A model generated the notes under the pieces. That model searched no databases. It was not told the DNA's origin and saw only the letters and a list, made by a program, of their open reading frames with translations. Of a stretch of 64,000 bases of DNA, positions 10,132 to 19,098 are shown in pieces. The position numbers and the translations under genes are program-made. Origin of the DNA: Methylophilaceae bacterium (GTDB lineage: Bacteria; Pseudomonadota; Gammaproteobacteria; Burkholderiales; Methylophilaceae). The stretch spans positions 62,001 through 126,000 of the forward strand of contig JAPKBG010000001.1 of assembly GCA_028823485.1 (NCBI GenBank), given 5' to 3'. Position 1 is the first letter of the stretch, and every line of letters starts with the position of its first letter.

Positions 10132-10449
10132 TTAAGCTTTGATGATTTTAATCGTCATCGGGTCCTTATCTTCAATGACTTGAAATAGGCGGTCAATATT
10201 AGGGTGCTTGCGTGGGTGGTCTTCAGCATCAGCAGTGTGTTCTGCGTACAGGGACAAGCCTTCTATTGCAGCTTCTACATTGATGCTGCCAAACATTTTG
10301 TAAAGGTGACTGTAAACCTTGACTGAGCCCGCACTGCCTAGTTTATTCATCAACACACCAGCTTCTTCTCCATCTGCATAAAATAGCTCTATACGCACAA
10401 TATCATCAATAGGATCTAAATCCAGCAAGACGTCTTTAAAATTTTCCAT
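10132..10449 (-). CDS. Small conserved protein resembling DUF2322
   Basis: The 105-residue acidic protein has no signal or membrane segment. The stretch AEHTADAEDHPRKHPNIDRL near residues 69-88 and the overall length resemble the DUF2322 family known from beta- and gammaproteobacteria, whose function is unknown. It starts with ATG and lies 28 bases after coq7 on the same strand, so it may be co-transcribed with it. The family call is from memory of the motif. Confidence 0.65.
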   Translation of the reverse strand: MENFKDVLLDLDPIDDIVRIELFYADGEEAGVLMNKLGSAGSVKVYSHLYKMFGSINVEAAIEGLSLYAEHTADAEDHPRKHPNIDRLFQVIEDKDPMTIKIIKA

Positions 10450-10477
10450 GGTTTCACTTTCTAATTGGTAATGTCAG

Positions 10478-11101
10478 CTATACGTAATATGCTATTGTTG
10501 TCATTAATTTCGATGATAGTTTCATTGCCGCTTTCACGGCATGAGGCAACTCGGCCGCGCCTAAGTTAACCGCTTCTTGTGCATGTGCTGTTTCATCAAT
10601 ATGCATTTGTTCAACAATGGCACGTGTTTTACTATCCGTTGTGGGTAGCTTTTCTAAGTGGGTAGATAAATGCGCACTCACTTGTTGTTCGGTCTCTGCT
10701 AAAAATCCTAAATTCCATTTGTCGCCAATTGCACCAGCAACTGCACCGATGGTGAAGCTGCTTAGGTACCAAACTGGGTTGAGTAAACTTTTTCTGCCTC
10801 CCAGCTCTTTAATGCGTGATTCGCACCAGGCTAAGTGGTCGGTTTCCTCAGCGGCGGCATGTTTTAGTGCGTTAACGATCTGTGGGTTGCGAGAGGTGAA
10901 TGCTTGGCCACTATACAGGGCTTGTGCGCACACTTCTCCAACATGATTGATGCGCATTAAGCTAATCACATTTTGCTTCGCACTGTCGTTGATGCTACCC
11001 TCGTCTATCGCGGTATCAGGGTGTGCTCGGGAGGATTTTGCTTCTGTAAAAACAGTGCGTAATGCAGTGTCAAACGTCGTAATAATATTGTCTATCAACA
11101 T
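10478..11101 (-). CDS. coq7: 2-polyprenyl-3-methyl-6-methoxy-1,4-benzoquinone monooxygenase (Coq7)
   Basis: The 207-residue protein is the di-iron hydroxylase of the penultimate ubiquinone step. The ligand motifs are all there: RINHVGEVCAQALY, AAEETDHLAWCE (ExxH), LAETEQQVSAHL and MHIDETAHAQEA (ExxH). The hydrophobic central part (SSFTIGAVAGAIGD) fits membrane-surface binding. It shows that the organism makes ubiquinone, consistent with the aa3 oxidase locus. The length is normal for bacterial Coq7. Confidence 0.97.
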   Translation of the reverse strand: MLIDNIITTFDTALRTVFTEAKSSRAHPDTAIDEGSINDSAKQNVISLMRINHVGEVCAQALYSGQAFTSRNPQIVNALKHAAAEETDHLAWCESRIKELGGRKSLLNPVWYLSSFTIGAVAGAIGDKWNLGFLAETEQQVSAHLSTHLEKLPTTDSKTRAIVEQMHIDETAHAQEAVNLGAAELPHAVKAAMKLSSKLMTTIAYYV

Positions 11102-11175
11102 GATGTGAGTTTAGTTTAAATGGCTATTAAAGCAAACGATTTTATGCATATTTTTATGCTTTAATATTGCCCATG

Positions 11176-11218
11176 AAAAACCCTACAAAGTCTAGTTTGA
11201 AAGCAAGACCTTGCAGGG
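11176..11218 (-). terminator. Rho-independent terminator of ctpA
   Basis: A 13-bp stem (11181-11193 with 11206-11218, two wobble pairs) and a 12-base loop are followed on the minus strand by five Ts. It lies just after the ctpA stop. Confidence 0.85.
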
Positions 11219-11244
11219 CTGGGTTTGAAGCTACTGAGAGACTG

Positions 11245-12705
11245 TTATTTTGGTATTACTTCTGCTTCTTTCACTTCTTCACTCGGTGTTGTTTCAACCG
11301 GCAAGCCTTTTAGTACATTCATCGCCTGGACAAATTGAATATCATCTTCAGAGGCTGGCTTAATAGGGCCTTTAGGCTCAGCAAATTTTTTCTCTTTGGC
11401 TTTATCTAGTGCGACTTGTTTTTCAACTTCAACTTCAACTTCAACTTTGACTGCTGCTCTTTTCATTTCAGTCTCTTTAGCATCAGAGCCATCTTTAGGA
11501 TTAGATAAATGACCTGCTAAATCCGCTTCATAAATGCGGTTTGAGTTATCAGACCCATCACCAACATTAATATCAGGCACAATGCCTTTGGCCTGAATTG
11601 AACGACCATTTGGCGTGAAATAACGTGCTGTGGTGAGCTTGATTGCACTACCATTATTCAATGGCAAGATGGTTTGTACTGACCCTTTACCAAAGCTCTT
11701 AACGCCTAAGATAGTCGCGCGCTTATGGTCTTGCAATGCGCCAGCAACAATTTCGGAGGCTGATGCTGAACCTGCATTTAATAGCACAACCATTTTTGTT
11801 GTTTTGTAGCTGGCAGGTACGTTTCTTAGGTAGTCTAATTTTCCACGACGGGTATAATCTCTAGCGTTCGCTTTCAAGTTCATTTTAGAGTCTTCTATGC
11901 GGCCTTCGGTATAAACCACTAATTTGTCTTTTGGTAAGAATGCTGCTGAAACGCCTACAGCTGCATCAAGTAAACCACCTGGATTGTTACGTAAATCCAG
12001 CACTAAGCCTTTGAGTGGTTTTTTGTTTTCTTTTTCTAGTGAAATCAGCGCTTTTGCTAAATCTTCACCCGTGTGATCTTGGAACTGCGTAATACGGACA
12101 TATCCGTAATCTTGTTCGATGTATTTGTTTTTAACGCTTTGCGATTTGATGATGTCACGCGTAATGGTAAAGGTTAGTGGTTTATCTGCATTTTTACGTA
12201 GTACGGTTAGCACAATATCAGTGCCTCGTTTGCCACGCATGATTTTAACCGCATCGTTTAGTGTCATGCCGCGTACTGGTTTATCGTCCAGCTTCATCAC
12301 AAGATCGCCAGGTTTTAAACCCACTTTGTAAGCTGGGCTATCTTCAATAGGGGTCACGACTTTAACTAGGCCATCTTCCATGACGACTTCAATGCCTAAA
12401 CCGCCAAACTCGCCTTGTGTGCCAGCTTGTAAATCTTTATAAGCATCTTTATCCATATAGGCTGAGTGCGGGTCTAGGCCCTGCAACATGCCTGTTAATG
12501 CTTCGTCGATGAGCTTTTTGTCGGCAACCACTTCAACATAATCACTCTTAACTTTGCCATAGACTTCAGCAAACACACGTAAGTCATCAACGGGTAGGTT
12601 AGAGACGCCTAGCTTCTCAGCCAGTACGGTTAAATTGAGGCTAATCAGTAATCCAATCAAAATGCCTGATGAGACTAAGCCAAACTTTTTAAATGTTGCG
12701 TGCAT
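11245..12705 (-). CDS. ctpA: Carboxyl-terminal processing protease (S41)
   Basis: The 486-residue protein has an N-terminal hydrophobic signal/anchor (about residues 9-29), a PDZ domain (about residues 100-180, GLGIEV to IMRGKRGT) and an S41 serine-lysine protease domain. The catalytic Ser is about residue 315 in GSASASEI and the general-base Lys about residue 340 in FGKGSVQ. It cleaves C-termini of envelope proteins in the periplasm. A run of alternating Val-Glu (VEVEVEVE) near residue 425 comes from a six-base tandem repeat in the DNA. Four 11-bp repeats lie upstream. Confidence 0.96.
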   Translation of the reverse strand: MHATFKKFGLVSSGILIGLLISLNLTVLAEKLGVSNLPVDDLRVFAEVYGKVKSDYVEVVADKKLIDEALTGMLQGLDPHSAYMDKDAYKDLQAGTQGEFGGLGIEVVMEDGLVKVVTPIEDSPAYKVGLKPGDLVMKLDDKPVRGMTLNDAVKIMRGKRGTDIVLTVLRKNADKPLTFTITRDIIKSQSVKNKYIEQDYGYVRITQFQDHTGEDLAKALISLEKENKKPLKGLVLDLRNNPGGLLDAAVGVSAAFLPKDKLVVYTEGRIEDSKMNLKANARDYTRRGKLDYLRNVPASYKTTKMVVLLNAGSASASEIVAGALQDHKRATILGVKSFGKGSVQTILPLNNGSAIKLTTARYFTPNGRSIQAKGIVPDINVGDGSDNSNRIYEADLAGHLSNPKDGSDAKETEMKRAAVKVEVEVEVEKQVALDKAKEKKFAEPKGPIKPASEDDIQFVQAMNVLKGLPVETTPSEEVKEAEVIPK

Positions 12706-12727
12706 GTGTTGCCTTCTTTATTGATAT

Positions 12728-12771
12728 AGTATGTTTAGAGTATGTTCAGCGTATGCTAAGTGTATATGAAC
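12728..12771. repeat. Four tandem 11-bp repeats upstream of ctpA
   Basis: Four imperfect copies of an 11-base unit follow each other without gaps: AGTATGTTTAG, AGTATGTTCAG, CGTATGCTAAG and TGTATATGAAC. The period is close to one DNA helical turn, as in direct-repeat sites of OmpR/PhoB-type regulators. They lie 23 bases upstream of the ctpA start and about 75 bases from the divergent SelW-like gene. No specific regulator can be named. Confidence 0.55.
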
Positions 12772-12846
12772 ACATAACCATATAATAGGTTCATATTTGT
12801 TATATTTCAAATGCATTATATCGCTGAATAGGTAAAACATCGTCAA

Positions 12847-13152
12847 ATGGGGAATTTAGTGGCAAATACATATTGTGTTGAAATAGAATATTGTACGCAA
12901 TGCCGTTGGTTATTACGTGCGGCTTGGATGGCGCAGGAGCTGTTAACGACTTTTGATGCCGATTTAACCGCTGTGTCATTAATGCCAGGTACCGGAGGTG
13001 TTTTTGAGGTGCGTTTAAATGAGGTCGTTTTGTTTAATAGAAAAGCGATGGAGCGCTTTCCTGAATCAAAAGAATTAAAGCAGTTGATTCGCGATCACAT
13101 TGCCCCAGATAGAAGCCTCGGGCACAGCGACAAGCCAGTAGCAACGCCATAA
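12847..13152 (+). CDS. SelT/SelW/SelH (Rdx) family protein
   Basis: The 101-residue protein has the thioredoxin-like Rdx fold with a CxxC redox motif (EYCTQCRWLLRAAWMA, about residues 16-19) and the central GGVFEVRLN strand. In bacteria these are selenium-free homologues of selenoprotein W, with a likely redox role that is poorly defined. The start is uncertain: ATG at 12847 has no clear ribosome-binding site, whereas GTG at 12859 has GGGGA five to eight bases upstream. It ends four bases from the convergent NlpC/P60 gene. Confidence 0.9.
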   Translation: MGNLVANTYCVEIEYCTQCRWLLRAAWMAQELLTTFDADLTAVSLMPGTGGVFEVRLNEVVLFNRKAMERFPESKELKQLIRDHIAPDRSLGHSDKPVATP

Positions 13153-13155
13153 AGC

Positions 13156-13689
13156 TTAATCTTCGCTGGTTTCTTTCACGCGCTTGCCACCATTGAAGCG
13201 TTGTTTCCAGTAACCAGTGTCCCTGTTTTCGACGCTGACTTTGCTGCCTGTACTCGGTGCGTGAATAAATTCACCCTCGCCAAGGTAGATGCCAACATGA
13301 GAGAACGGTCTTCTTCTCGTGTTGAAAAAGACCAAGCCGCCAGGCAGCAATTCCTGCTTCTTGACTGTGTCACCGATACGGCTTAAGCCACGCGTTGTTC
13401 GAGGCATCTTAACATTGGCCGCTTTATTAAATACATAGTTTACAAAGCCGCTGCAATCAAATCCCGTTTTAGGTGAGTTGCCACCATATTTGTATTTAAT
13501 GCCTTTAAGGCTCATGGCTTGAGAGAGTACCTCGTCTGAGATAGAGTTTTTTGCTGCTTCCAGAAAGGTGATGGGGACACCTTTCTCATTTTGAGTGCTA
13601 AAGTTAGCGGCAGCGCTATTGCAAAGCATGATGCTAACAGTGCAAAGCAAGTGAACAATAAAACGTTTCATGATTTTTAGTTTAAACAC
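13156..13689 (-). CDS. NlpC/P60 (C40) cell-wall endopeptidase
   Basis: The protein has a signal peptide and one NlpC/P60 cysteine-peptidase domain that cuts peptide stems in peptidoglycan. The catalytic Cys is in TGFDCSGFVNYVF, the His in FSHVGIYLG, and FIHAPSTG holds the third polar residue. The frame begins at a GTG at 13689. The ATG at 13671 (MKRFIVHLLCTVSIM) gives a more usual signal peptide and may be the real start. It is divergent from the helicase gene. Confidence 0.93.
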   Translation of the reverse strand: MFKLKIMKRFIVHLLCTVSIMLCNSAAANFSTQNEKGVPITFLEAAKNSISDEVLSQAMSLKGIKYKYGGNSPKTGFDCSGFVNYVFNKAANVKMPRTTRGLSRIGDTVKKQELLPGGLVFFNTRRRPFSHVGIYLGEGEFIHAPSTGSKVSVENRDTGYWKQRFNGGKRVKETSED

Positions 13690-13829
13690 TGAAAGTTAAA
13701 TACCAGCTTTTGGAAATTGTAAGAGCTGTACAAGACATTAAATATTTTACCATTGACGCTTTAAGAAGGCGATTTAATGAGGTGCTTGCATTTCGCGCAT
13801 CAACGCATATTCATGGGATAATTCGACTT

Positions 13830-15848
13830 ATGTCTGAGAGTCAAAATAAAAGCAGTGAAAACCATAAGCCTGAAAATCAAAAAGCCGAAAACAACAGTAG
13901 TGAGGATCAGAATAAGCAATTAAGCCAAGTGTTCGCAGCCGGCGGCGCTTTATCGACTGCCATTGATGGTTACACCGAGCGAGAAGAGCAAGTGCGCATG
14001 GCGCATGCCATTGCCGATGCGATTGCTGGGAATAAGCAATTAGTCGCAGAAGCCGGAACGGGTACTGGCAAAACATTTGCTTACTTGGTGCCCGCGTTGC
14101 TGTTTGGCGGCAAAGTGATTATTTCAACGGGTACCAAAACCTTGCAAGACCAATTGTTCAATCGTGATTTACCTAATGTACGTGATGCGCTCAAAGTACC
14201 CGTCACGGTTAGTATGCTAAAAGGGCGTGCTAATTATGTGTGCCACTATCATTTAGAAAGTGCAGAAAAAGAAGGCCGCTTTGCCTCACGCGAGGATGCG
14301 AAGTATATGCATATCATTAAGGACTTTGCTGAACATAACAAAACAGGTGATAAGGCTGAGTTAACTGACGTGCCAGAAAATGCCATGATTTGGTCAAATG
14401 TCACCTCCACACGAGATAACTGTTTAGGTCAAGATTGTCATTATTATAAAGAGTGCTTTGTGATGGGCGCGCGTAAAAAAGCGCTGGCGGCAGATGTCGT
14501 TGTCGTGAATCACCATTTGTTTTTTGCTGATGTGATGTTGCGTGATGAAGGGGTGACAGAGCTGCTGCCTAGCGCCAACACGGTGATTTTCGATGAAGCG
14601 CACCAACTGCCAGATATAGCTGGTTTGTTCTTTGGTGAGGATGTGTCGACCAATCAAGTATTAGAGCTTTGTCGCGATAGCACCTCCGCTTATTTAAGCT
14701 TAGTAAAAGACTGTATTGCCTTAAGTGAAGCTGTACCACCATTAGAAAAAGCGGTGAAAGACTTTAGATTGATTTTCGCCTATGAAGGCGCGCGCATGCC
14801 AGTCAAAAAAGCATTGGTGCTAAAAGGTTTTGAGGAGGCATATAGTCAGATACAGGAACAATTAGCTGCACTAACTAAAGTGTTAGAAAGCCAGGCGGCA
14901 CGTGATCCCATGTTGGAAAAGTGTTGGCAGCGTGGTGAGGAATTATTAATACAACTCAGCCGTTGGCATAAAGCCGAAAATAGTAATTTAGTACGTTGGG
15001 TAGAAGTGTTTACGCAATCGGTACAATTACATGCTACGCCGCTCAGTGTGGCCGAAGGATTCGGTAAACAACTTAATGCAGAACCACGTGCGTGGATATT
15101 CACCTCGGCCACCTTGGCGGTCAAAAGTGACTTTAGTCATTATCAGTCGCAAATGGGTTTAGCTGGAGCAGAGACGCTTTACCTACAAAGCCCATTTAAT
15201 TATGAGCAGCAGGCGTTGCTCTATGCGCCAATGGGTATGCCAGACCCGAATAGCCCAGATTATATCGAGGCAGTCACTAAAGCCGCATTACCAGTAATAC
15301 AAGCCAGCCAAGGTCGTGCTTTTGTTTTATGTACATCACTGCGTGCCATGCGTGAAATTTATGCGCTGTTAAAAGATGCGTTTGCATTGAGTGGCATGGA
15401 GTACCCAATACTATTACAAGGCGACAGCACACGAACCGAATTGTTAGACCGCTTCCGTACTCATGGTAATGCCGTGCTAGTCGGCTCCCAAAGCTTTTGG
15501 GAAGGTGTCGATGTGCGCGGTGAAGCCTTAAGTGCCGTTATTATCGACAAGCTCCCATTTGCACCGCCAGATGATCCTGTGCTTTCAGCACGAATTGACC
15601 AACTGAATACTGAAGGTAAAAATGCCTTTATGGAGTATCAATTGCCTTATTCGGTGATTACGCTAAAACAGGGTGCAGGTCGCTTAATTCGAGATGAAAC
15701 GGATAAAGGCGTGCTGATGATTTGTGATCCGCGCTTGATTACTAAATCTTACGGCAAGCGCATTTGGCAAAGCTTGCCGCCGTTTAGACGTACAAAAGTA
15801 TTGGCAGATGTGGAAGTGTTTTTTAGCGAGCTGAATAAATTTTGTTAA
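13830..15848 (+). CDS. ATP-dependent DNA helicase of the DinG/YoaA (XPD-like) family
   Basis: From the ATG at 13830 this is a 672-residue superfamily 2 helicase. Walker A is AGTGTGKT (about residues 75-82), the DEAH box is FDEAHQLPD and motif VI is QGAGRLIRDETDKG. Four cysteines between them (NYVCHYHL, CLGQDCHYYKEC) are the ligands of an Fe-S cluster, as in YoaA and XPD. YoaA-type helicases repair stalled or damaged forks. The frame is open 40 codons further upstream to a TTG, but that part has no family similarity. A charged, low-complexity N-terminal tail precedes the helicase. It overlaps arfB by seven bases. Confidence 0.95.
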   Translation: MSESQNKSSENHKPENQKAENNSSEDQNKQLSQVFAAGGALSTAIDGYTEREEQVRMAHAIADAIAGNKQLVAEAGTGTGKTFAYLVPALLFGGKVIISTGTKTLQDQLFNRDLPNVRDALKVPVTVSMLKGRANYVCHYHLESAEKEGRFASREDAKYMHIIKDFAEHNKTGDKAELTDVPENAMIWSNVTSTRDNCLGQDCHYYKECFVMGARKKALAADVVVVNHHLFFADVMLRDEGVTELLPSANTVIFDEAHQLPDIAGLFFGEDVSTNQVLELCRDSTSAYLSLVKDCIALSEAVPPLEKAVKDFRLIFAYEGARMPVKKALVLKGFEEAYSQIQEQLAALTKVLESQAARDPMLEKCWQRGEELLIQLSRWHKAENSNLVRWVEVFTQSVQLHATPLSVAEGFGKQLNAEPRAWIFTSATLAVKSDFSHYQSQMGLAGAETLYLQSPFNYEQQALLYAPMGMPDPNSPDYIEAVTKAALPVIQASQGRAFVLCTSLRAMREIYALLKDAFALSGMEYPILLQGDSTRTELLDRFRTHGNAVLVGSQSFWEGVDVRGEALSAVIIDKLPFAPPDDPVLSARIDQLNTEGKNAFMEYQLPYSVITLKQGAGRLIRDETDKGVLMICDPRLITKSYGKRIWQSLPPFRRTKVLADVEVFFSELNKFC

Positions 15849-16240
15849 CTATTCGAGATATTGAGTATGAACTAACAGCCATCCGCGCCCAAGGGGCTGG
15901 AGGTCAAAATGTGAATAAAGTGTCTAGTGCGATTCATTTGCGTTTTGATATCCATGCATCAAGCTTAAGTGATTGGCTCAAAGCACGTTTATTAGACAGT
16001 AAGGATAAGCGCATTACGGCGGGAGGTGTGCTGGTGATTAAAGCGCAGCAGTTTCGGACGCAAGAGGCGAATAAACGTGATGCGATTAAACGGCTACATG
16101 ACATTGTGAACGCTGCCAATCATATGCTTCCCACACGGCGTGCCACGCGACCGACTTACGGTTCTCAAAAACGCAGATTAGAAAGCAAAACGCAACGTGG
16201 GCGCGTGAAAGCTTTACGTGGTCGGATTGGACATGAGTAA
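15842..16240 (+). CDS. arfB: Alternative ribosome-rescue factor / peptidyl-tRNA hydrolase ArfB
   Basis: The 132-residue protein has the class-I release-factor GGQ loop (RAQGAGGQNVNKVSSA, about residues 15-30). Its basic C-terminal tail (KRRLESKTQRGRVKALRGR) enters the empty mRNA channel of stalled ribosomes. This is the ArfB (YaeJ) pattern and it lacks the codon-recognition domain of RF1/RF2. The start is TTG at 15842, inside the end of the helicase gene, so the two are probably translated from one mRNA. Confidence 0.95.
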   Translation: MLTIRDIEYELTAIRAQGAGGQNVNKVSSAIHLRFDIHASSLSDWLKARLLDSKDKRITAGGVLVIKAQQFRTQEANKRDAIKRLHDIVNAANHMLPTRRATRPTYGSQKRRLESKTQRGRVKALRGRIGHE

Positions 16241-16300
16241 GCTTCAGTTAGCAGCTATTATGTTGAGCGCCCATTTCGTTTTAATGTCAAAATAACGCCT

Positions 16301-16990
16301 ATGAAATTATTAGCTTTTGATGCATCAACCGAGTTTTTGTCGATTGCGTTGCGCACAGAGCAGCAGACGTATAAAATCGATTTGAAGGCGGGACAAACGG
16401 CTTCACAATTAATTTTGCCGCAAATACAAACCTTGTTGGATAACGCACAGCTTGCGCTAACTGATTTGAATGGCATTGCCTTTGGCGCAGGGCCCGGCTC
16501 TTTTACGGGAGTTCGCATTGCTTGTGGTGTGGCGCAGGGCTTGGCTTTTGGCGCGAATTTGCCAGTAGTGGGTGTGAATGTGTTAATGGCACTGGCTGAG
16601 GCGAGCGGTGCAGAACGCGTGATTGCGGCCTCAGATGCGCGTATGGGTGAAGCTTATCATTCCGTCTTTGTGCGAGAAAATAACCAATGGACAGAGGTGC
16701 ACGCGGCGGGCGTTTATAAGCCAGACTTAGTGCCAGCAGTCGATGGCGATGGCTGGGTTGGCGTGGGTACGGCTTGGAGCGTGCACAGCGAAGCTTTGCA
16801 TACGCAATATGCGAATCAAGTGGCGAGCACGTTACCTGAGATGACACCCATAGCTGAAGCGATTTTGACACTAGCAACACCTGTATTTGAACGCAGTGAA
16901 GCGCTGCCAGCGATTGAAGCGAAGCCTGTTTACATTCGCAACCGCGTGGCGCTGACATCTAAAGAGCGTGAACAAGGTTTGCGTTTATGA
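16301..16990 (+). CDS. tsaB: tRNA threonylcarbamoyladenosine biosynthesis protein TsaB
   Basis: The 229-residue protein is the ASKHA-fold partner of TsaD needed for the t6A37 modification of ANN-reading tRNAs. MKLLAFDASTEFLSIAL, the GAGPGSFTGVRIA loop (about residues 64-76) and the C-terminal PVYIRNRVA are typical. It is essential in most bacteria. The stop overlaps the rimI start by four bases, a common tsaB-rimI arrangement. Confidence 0.97.
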   Translation: MKLLAFDASTEFLSIALRTEQQTYKIDLKAGQTASQLILPQIQTLLDNAQLALTDLNGIAFGAGPGSFTGVRIACGVAQGLAFGANLPVVGVNVLMALAEASGAERVIAASDARMGEAYHSVFVRENNQWTEVHAAGVYKPDLVPAVDGDGWVGVGTAWSVHSEALHTQYANQVASTLPEMTPIAEAILTLATPVFERSEALPAIEAKPVYIRNRVALTSKEREQGLRL

Positions 16991-17448
16991 GTAGTGTGTT
17001 GAAACCTGATTGTCAGTTTAGGCCGATGCTGGAAAATGATTTAGATGCAGTGATGGCGATTGAGCCGACGATTTCTTTGCATCCATGGACGCGCGGAATT
17101 TTTAACGATTCGCTTCAATCAGGTCATGCTGCATGGGTGCTGACGCGGCAAGATGAAATTGTTGGCTACTCACTGATGTCGATAGTATTAGATGAAGCGG
17201 AGTTGCTGAATTTTAGTGTTGCAGCACCTTATCAACAACAAGGACTAGGGCGCCTACTAATGGCGCACATGTTGGAGTATGCGATAGCACTGGGTGCTGC
17301 GGTGATGTTTTTAGAGGTGAGAGCCAGTAATACGGCGGCGATTGCTTTGTATGAACGCGCAAGCTTTGTTGGGGTGAATGTGCGCCGTGGTTATTACCCT
17401 GTCGAAAATGGGCGAGAAGATGCGGTGATCATGAAGGTGGCGCTATAA
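16987..17448 (+). CDS. rimI: Ribosomal protein S18 alanine N-acetyltransferase RimI
   Basis: The 153-residue GNAT enzyme has the acetyl-CoA-binding motif VAAPYQQQGLGRLLMAHML (about residues 77-95) and the RimI C-terminal pattern LEVRASNTAAIALYERASF, then RRGYYPVENGREDAVIMK. It acetylates the N-terminus of ribosomal protein S18. It is coupled to tsaB (ATGA) and its stop overlaps the next start by one base (TAATG). Confidence 0.97.
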   Translation: MSSVLKPDCQFRPMLENDLDAVMAIEPTISLHPWTRGIFNDSLQSGHAAWVLTRQDEIVGYSLMSIVLDEAELLNFSVAAPYQQQGLGRLLMAHMLEYAIALGAAVMFLEVRASNTAAIALYERASFVGVNVRRGYYPVENGREDAVIMKVAL

Positions 17449-18089
17449 TGAGCGGGATGAATCAAGACGATATACTACGCGAGTTAGAGTTGCTGCCAGT
17501 ATGGCAGTCGCGGACGCCTGCTATCAAAGCACCAGAAAAAGCGACAGAAGCAGTTGCGCCAATAGCAGAGGTTTCAGCAGTATTGCCAATAGCAGAAGTG
17601 GCGGCCCATGAAGTTGTGGTCCCTGAGCCTGAGCTGAATGTGGCTGAGCAAAAGCCAGTACCACCAGTCATTAGCGCACCGGCTGTGTCAGAAGCGGCAT
17701 TACCATCTGTTGCGTTTAGATGTATTGTCAGCGACGATGCGCAGTGGCTATTTGTGCTACAGCAGCAACAGAGTGAAGAAGCAGAGACTCTGCTGCAAAA
17801 CATGATAAAAGCGGTTGCTGTCAAAGATGGACAAAATGTCGAGCAGGCTGATGCAGCGGCATTGATTCAATTCGCGGGCAAAGTGATTGTTGTCATGGGT
17901 GAAGCGGCGGCGCAGCAGTTATTAACGGCAACGGATTCGTTAGCAGCGTTGCGCGGCTATCCGCATGAGTTGAATGATACTCCAGTGATTGTGACTTATT
18001 CTCCAGAGGCGCTGTTAGAGAATTTGGCAGAAAAATCAAACGCTTGGGAAGATTTGTGTTTGGCAAAGTTTACAGCTACTAACTTGTAA
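17448..18089 (+). CDS. UDG/HolD-superfamily-like protein without catalytic motifs
   Basis: The 213-residue protein follows tsaB-rimI. Other betaproteobacteria often have a family 4 uracil-DNA glycosylase there, and gammaproteobacteria have holD (DNA polymerase III psi) beside rimI. The N-terminus (ILRELELLPVW) is followed by an Ala/Pro/Val/Glu-rich linker (about residues 25-85). The C-terminal part (VIVVMGEAAAQQLL, about 146-159; SLAALRGYPHEL; VTYSPEALLENL, 182-192; NAWEDLCLAK) matches the end of family 4 UDGs. The HPAYLL motif is here SPEALL, and the N-terminal GEAPG and Fe-S cysteines are missing. It is probably not a glycosylase; a clamp-loader psi-like role is possible. The relation is inferred by eye. 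Confidence 0.6.
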   Translation: MSGMNQDDILRELELLPVWQSRTPAIKAPEKATEAVAPIAEVSAVLPIAEVAAHEVVVPEPELNVAEQKPVPPVISAPAVSEAALPSVAFRCIVSDDAQWLFVLQQQQSEEAETLLQNMIKAVAVKDGQNVEQADAAALIQFAGKVIVVMGEAAAQQLLTATDSLAALRGYPHELNDTPVIVTYSPEALLENLAEKSNAWEDLCLAKFTATNL

Positions 18090-18120
18090 AAATAGTAAGC
18101 ACCACGCGAACTTAACAGCA

Positions 18121-18204
18121 ATGGTGATGGGCTATGATCTTAAGCCATCGCTTGCCGTTGAAAGTGAAGTGGAAATCTCAGCACCGCCTGTGTTTGAGTT
18201 TTAA
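18121..18204 (+). pseudogene. C-terminal remnant of a lemA gene
   Basis: A 27-codon open stretch ending in TAA reads MGYDLKPSLAVE and then EISAPPVFEF. LemA proteins commonly end in a similar way (MFGFKP, an acidic stretch, then a PPKVQF-like end). It lies directly before two TPM-domain genes, the usual neighbours of lemA. Nearly all of the gene would have been lost. The match is short, so the call is tentative. Confidence 0.5.
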
Positions 18205-18230
18205 GCGTAACGTAATCTATTATTAATCAA

Positions 18231-19098
18231 GTGAAGTCTCACTTTGAAGTAAGCGTCATTGCGATGCTGTTATTAGCATCGCAAATAGCGTTTGCCGCCA
18301 TGGTTGAAGTGCCAGCTTTTACGGCACGTGCGGTTGATTTAACCCAAACCTTATCTTGAGTCCGAGCAAGCTGCTCTTGAAGCTAAGTTGAAAAGATTTG
18401 AGGAAGCTAAAGGTAGTCAAATTGCGGTGTTGCTTGTGCCTACGACGCAACCAGATGAAATCTAGCAGTATTCGATACGTGTGGTTGATGAGTGGAAGGT
18501 GGGCCGCTAGATTGTCGATGATGGCGTGCTAATATTGATTGCTATAGATGATCAGAAAATGCGCATTGAAGTTGGTTATGGGTTGGAGGGTGCGATACCT
18601 GACTTGTATGCTAAGCATATTATTAATGACACTTTTACGCCTAAGTTTAAACAAGGTGACTTTGCTGGTGGTATCGCTGCTGCAGCGGATCAGATAATTT
18701 GTTTGATTGATGGTGAGCCATTGCCTGCCTCTAGTAAAAAGAATGTTGGTGCGAGTCAGCTAGAGGATTTGTTACCAATGTTGCTATTTGGCGGCATGAT
18801 TTCTGGTATTTTTCTAAAAGGCATTTTTGGTAACTTTTTTGGCAGTGCATTAAACGGGGGTTTGGTGGGCAGTATTGTCTTTTTTACTGGATTGTCCTTA
18901 CTTGGTGCTGGCATACTCAGTGTTGTTGCTTTCTTTTTCACCATGATGATGGGTAATCGAGGCGGTGGCTTCGGTGGTTATCCAGGCGGTGGCGGCCTAG
19001 GTGGTGGTGTCTTCGGAGGCGGTGGCTTCGAAGGTGGTGGTTTTGGCGGCGGCATGGGCGGCGATTTTGGTGGCGGTGGCGCGCCAGGGAGTTGGTGA
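18231..19098 (+). pseudogene. TPM-domain (YgcG-like) membrane protein, degraded
   Basis: A signal-peptide-like start (GTG at 18231, MLLLASQIAFAAM) leads into a TPM domain: EQAALEAKLKRFEEAKG, SQIAVLLVPTT, then IEVGYGLEGAIPD. Two hydrophobic segments and a Gly-rich C-terminal tail follow, the usual order in this family. Lesions: a frameshift near 18355 exposing TGA at 18357-18359, TAG at 18463-18465 and TAG at 18508-18510. The last 190 codons (from about 18526) remain open. It overlaps the next TPM gene (TGATG). Relatives are often next to lemA; the function is unclear. Confidence 0.88.

Noticed and set aside
11421-11455. Tandem TTCAAC repeats as a possible regulatory or CRISPR-like repeat
   Set aside because: They lie inside ctpA and encode the alternating Val-Glu stretch.
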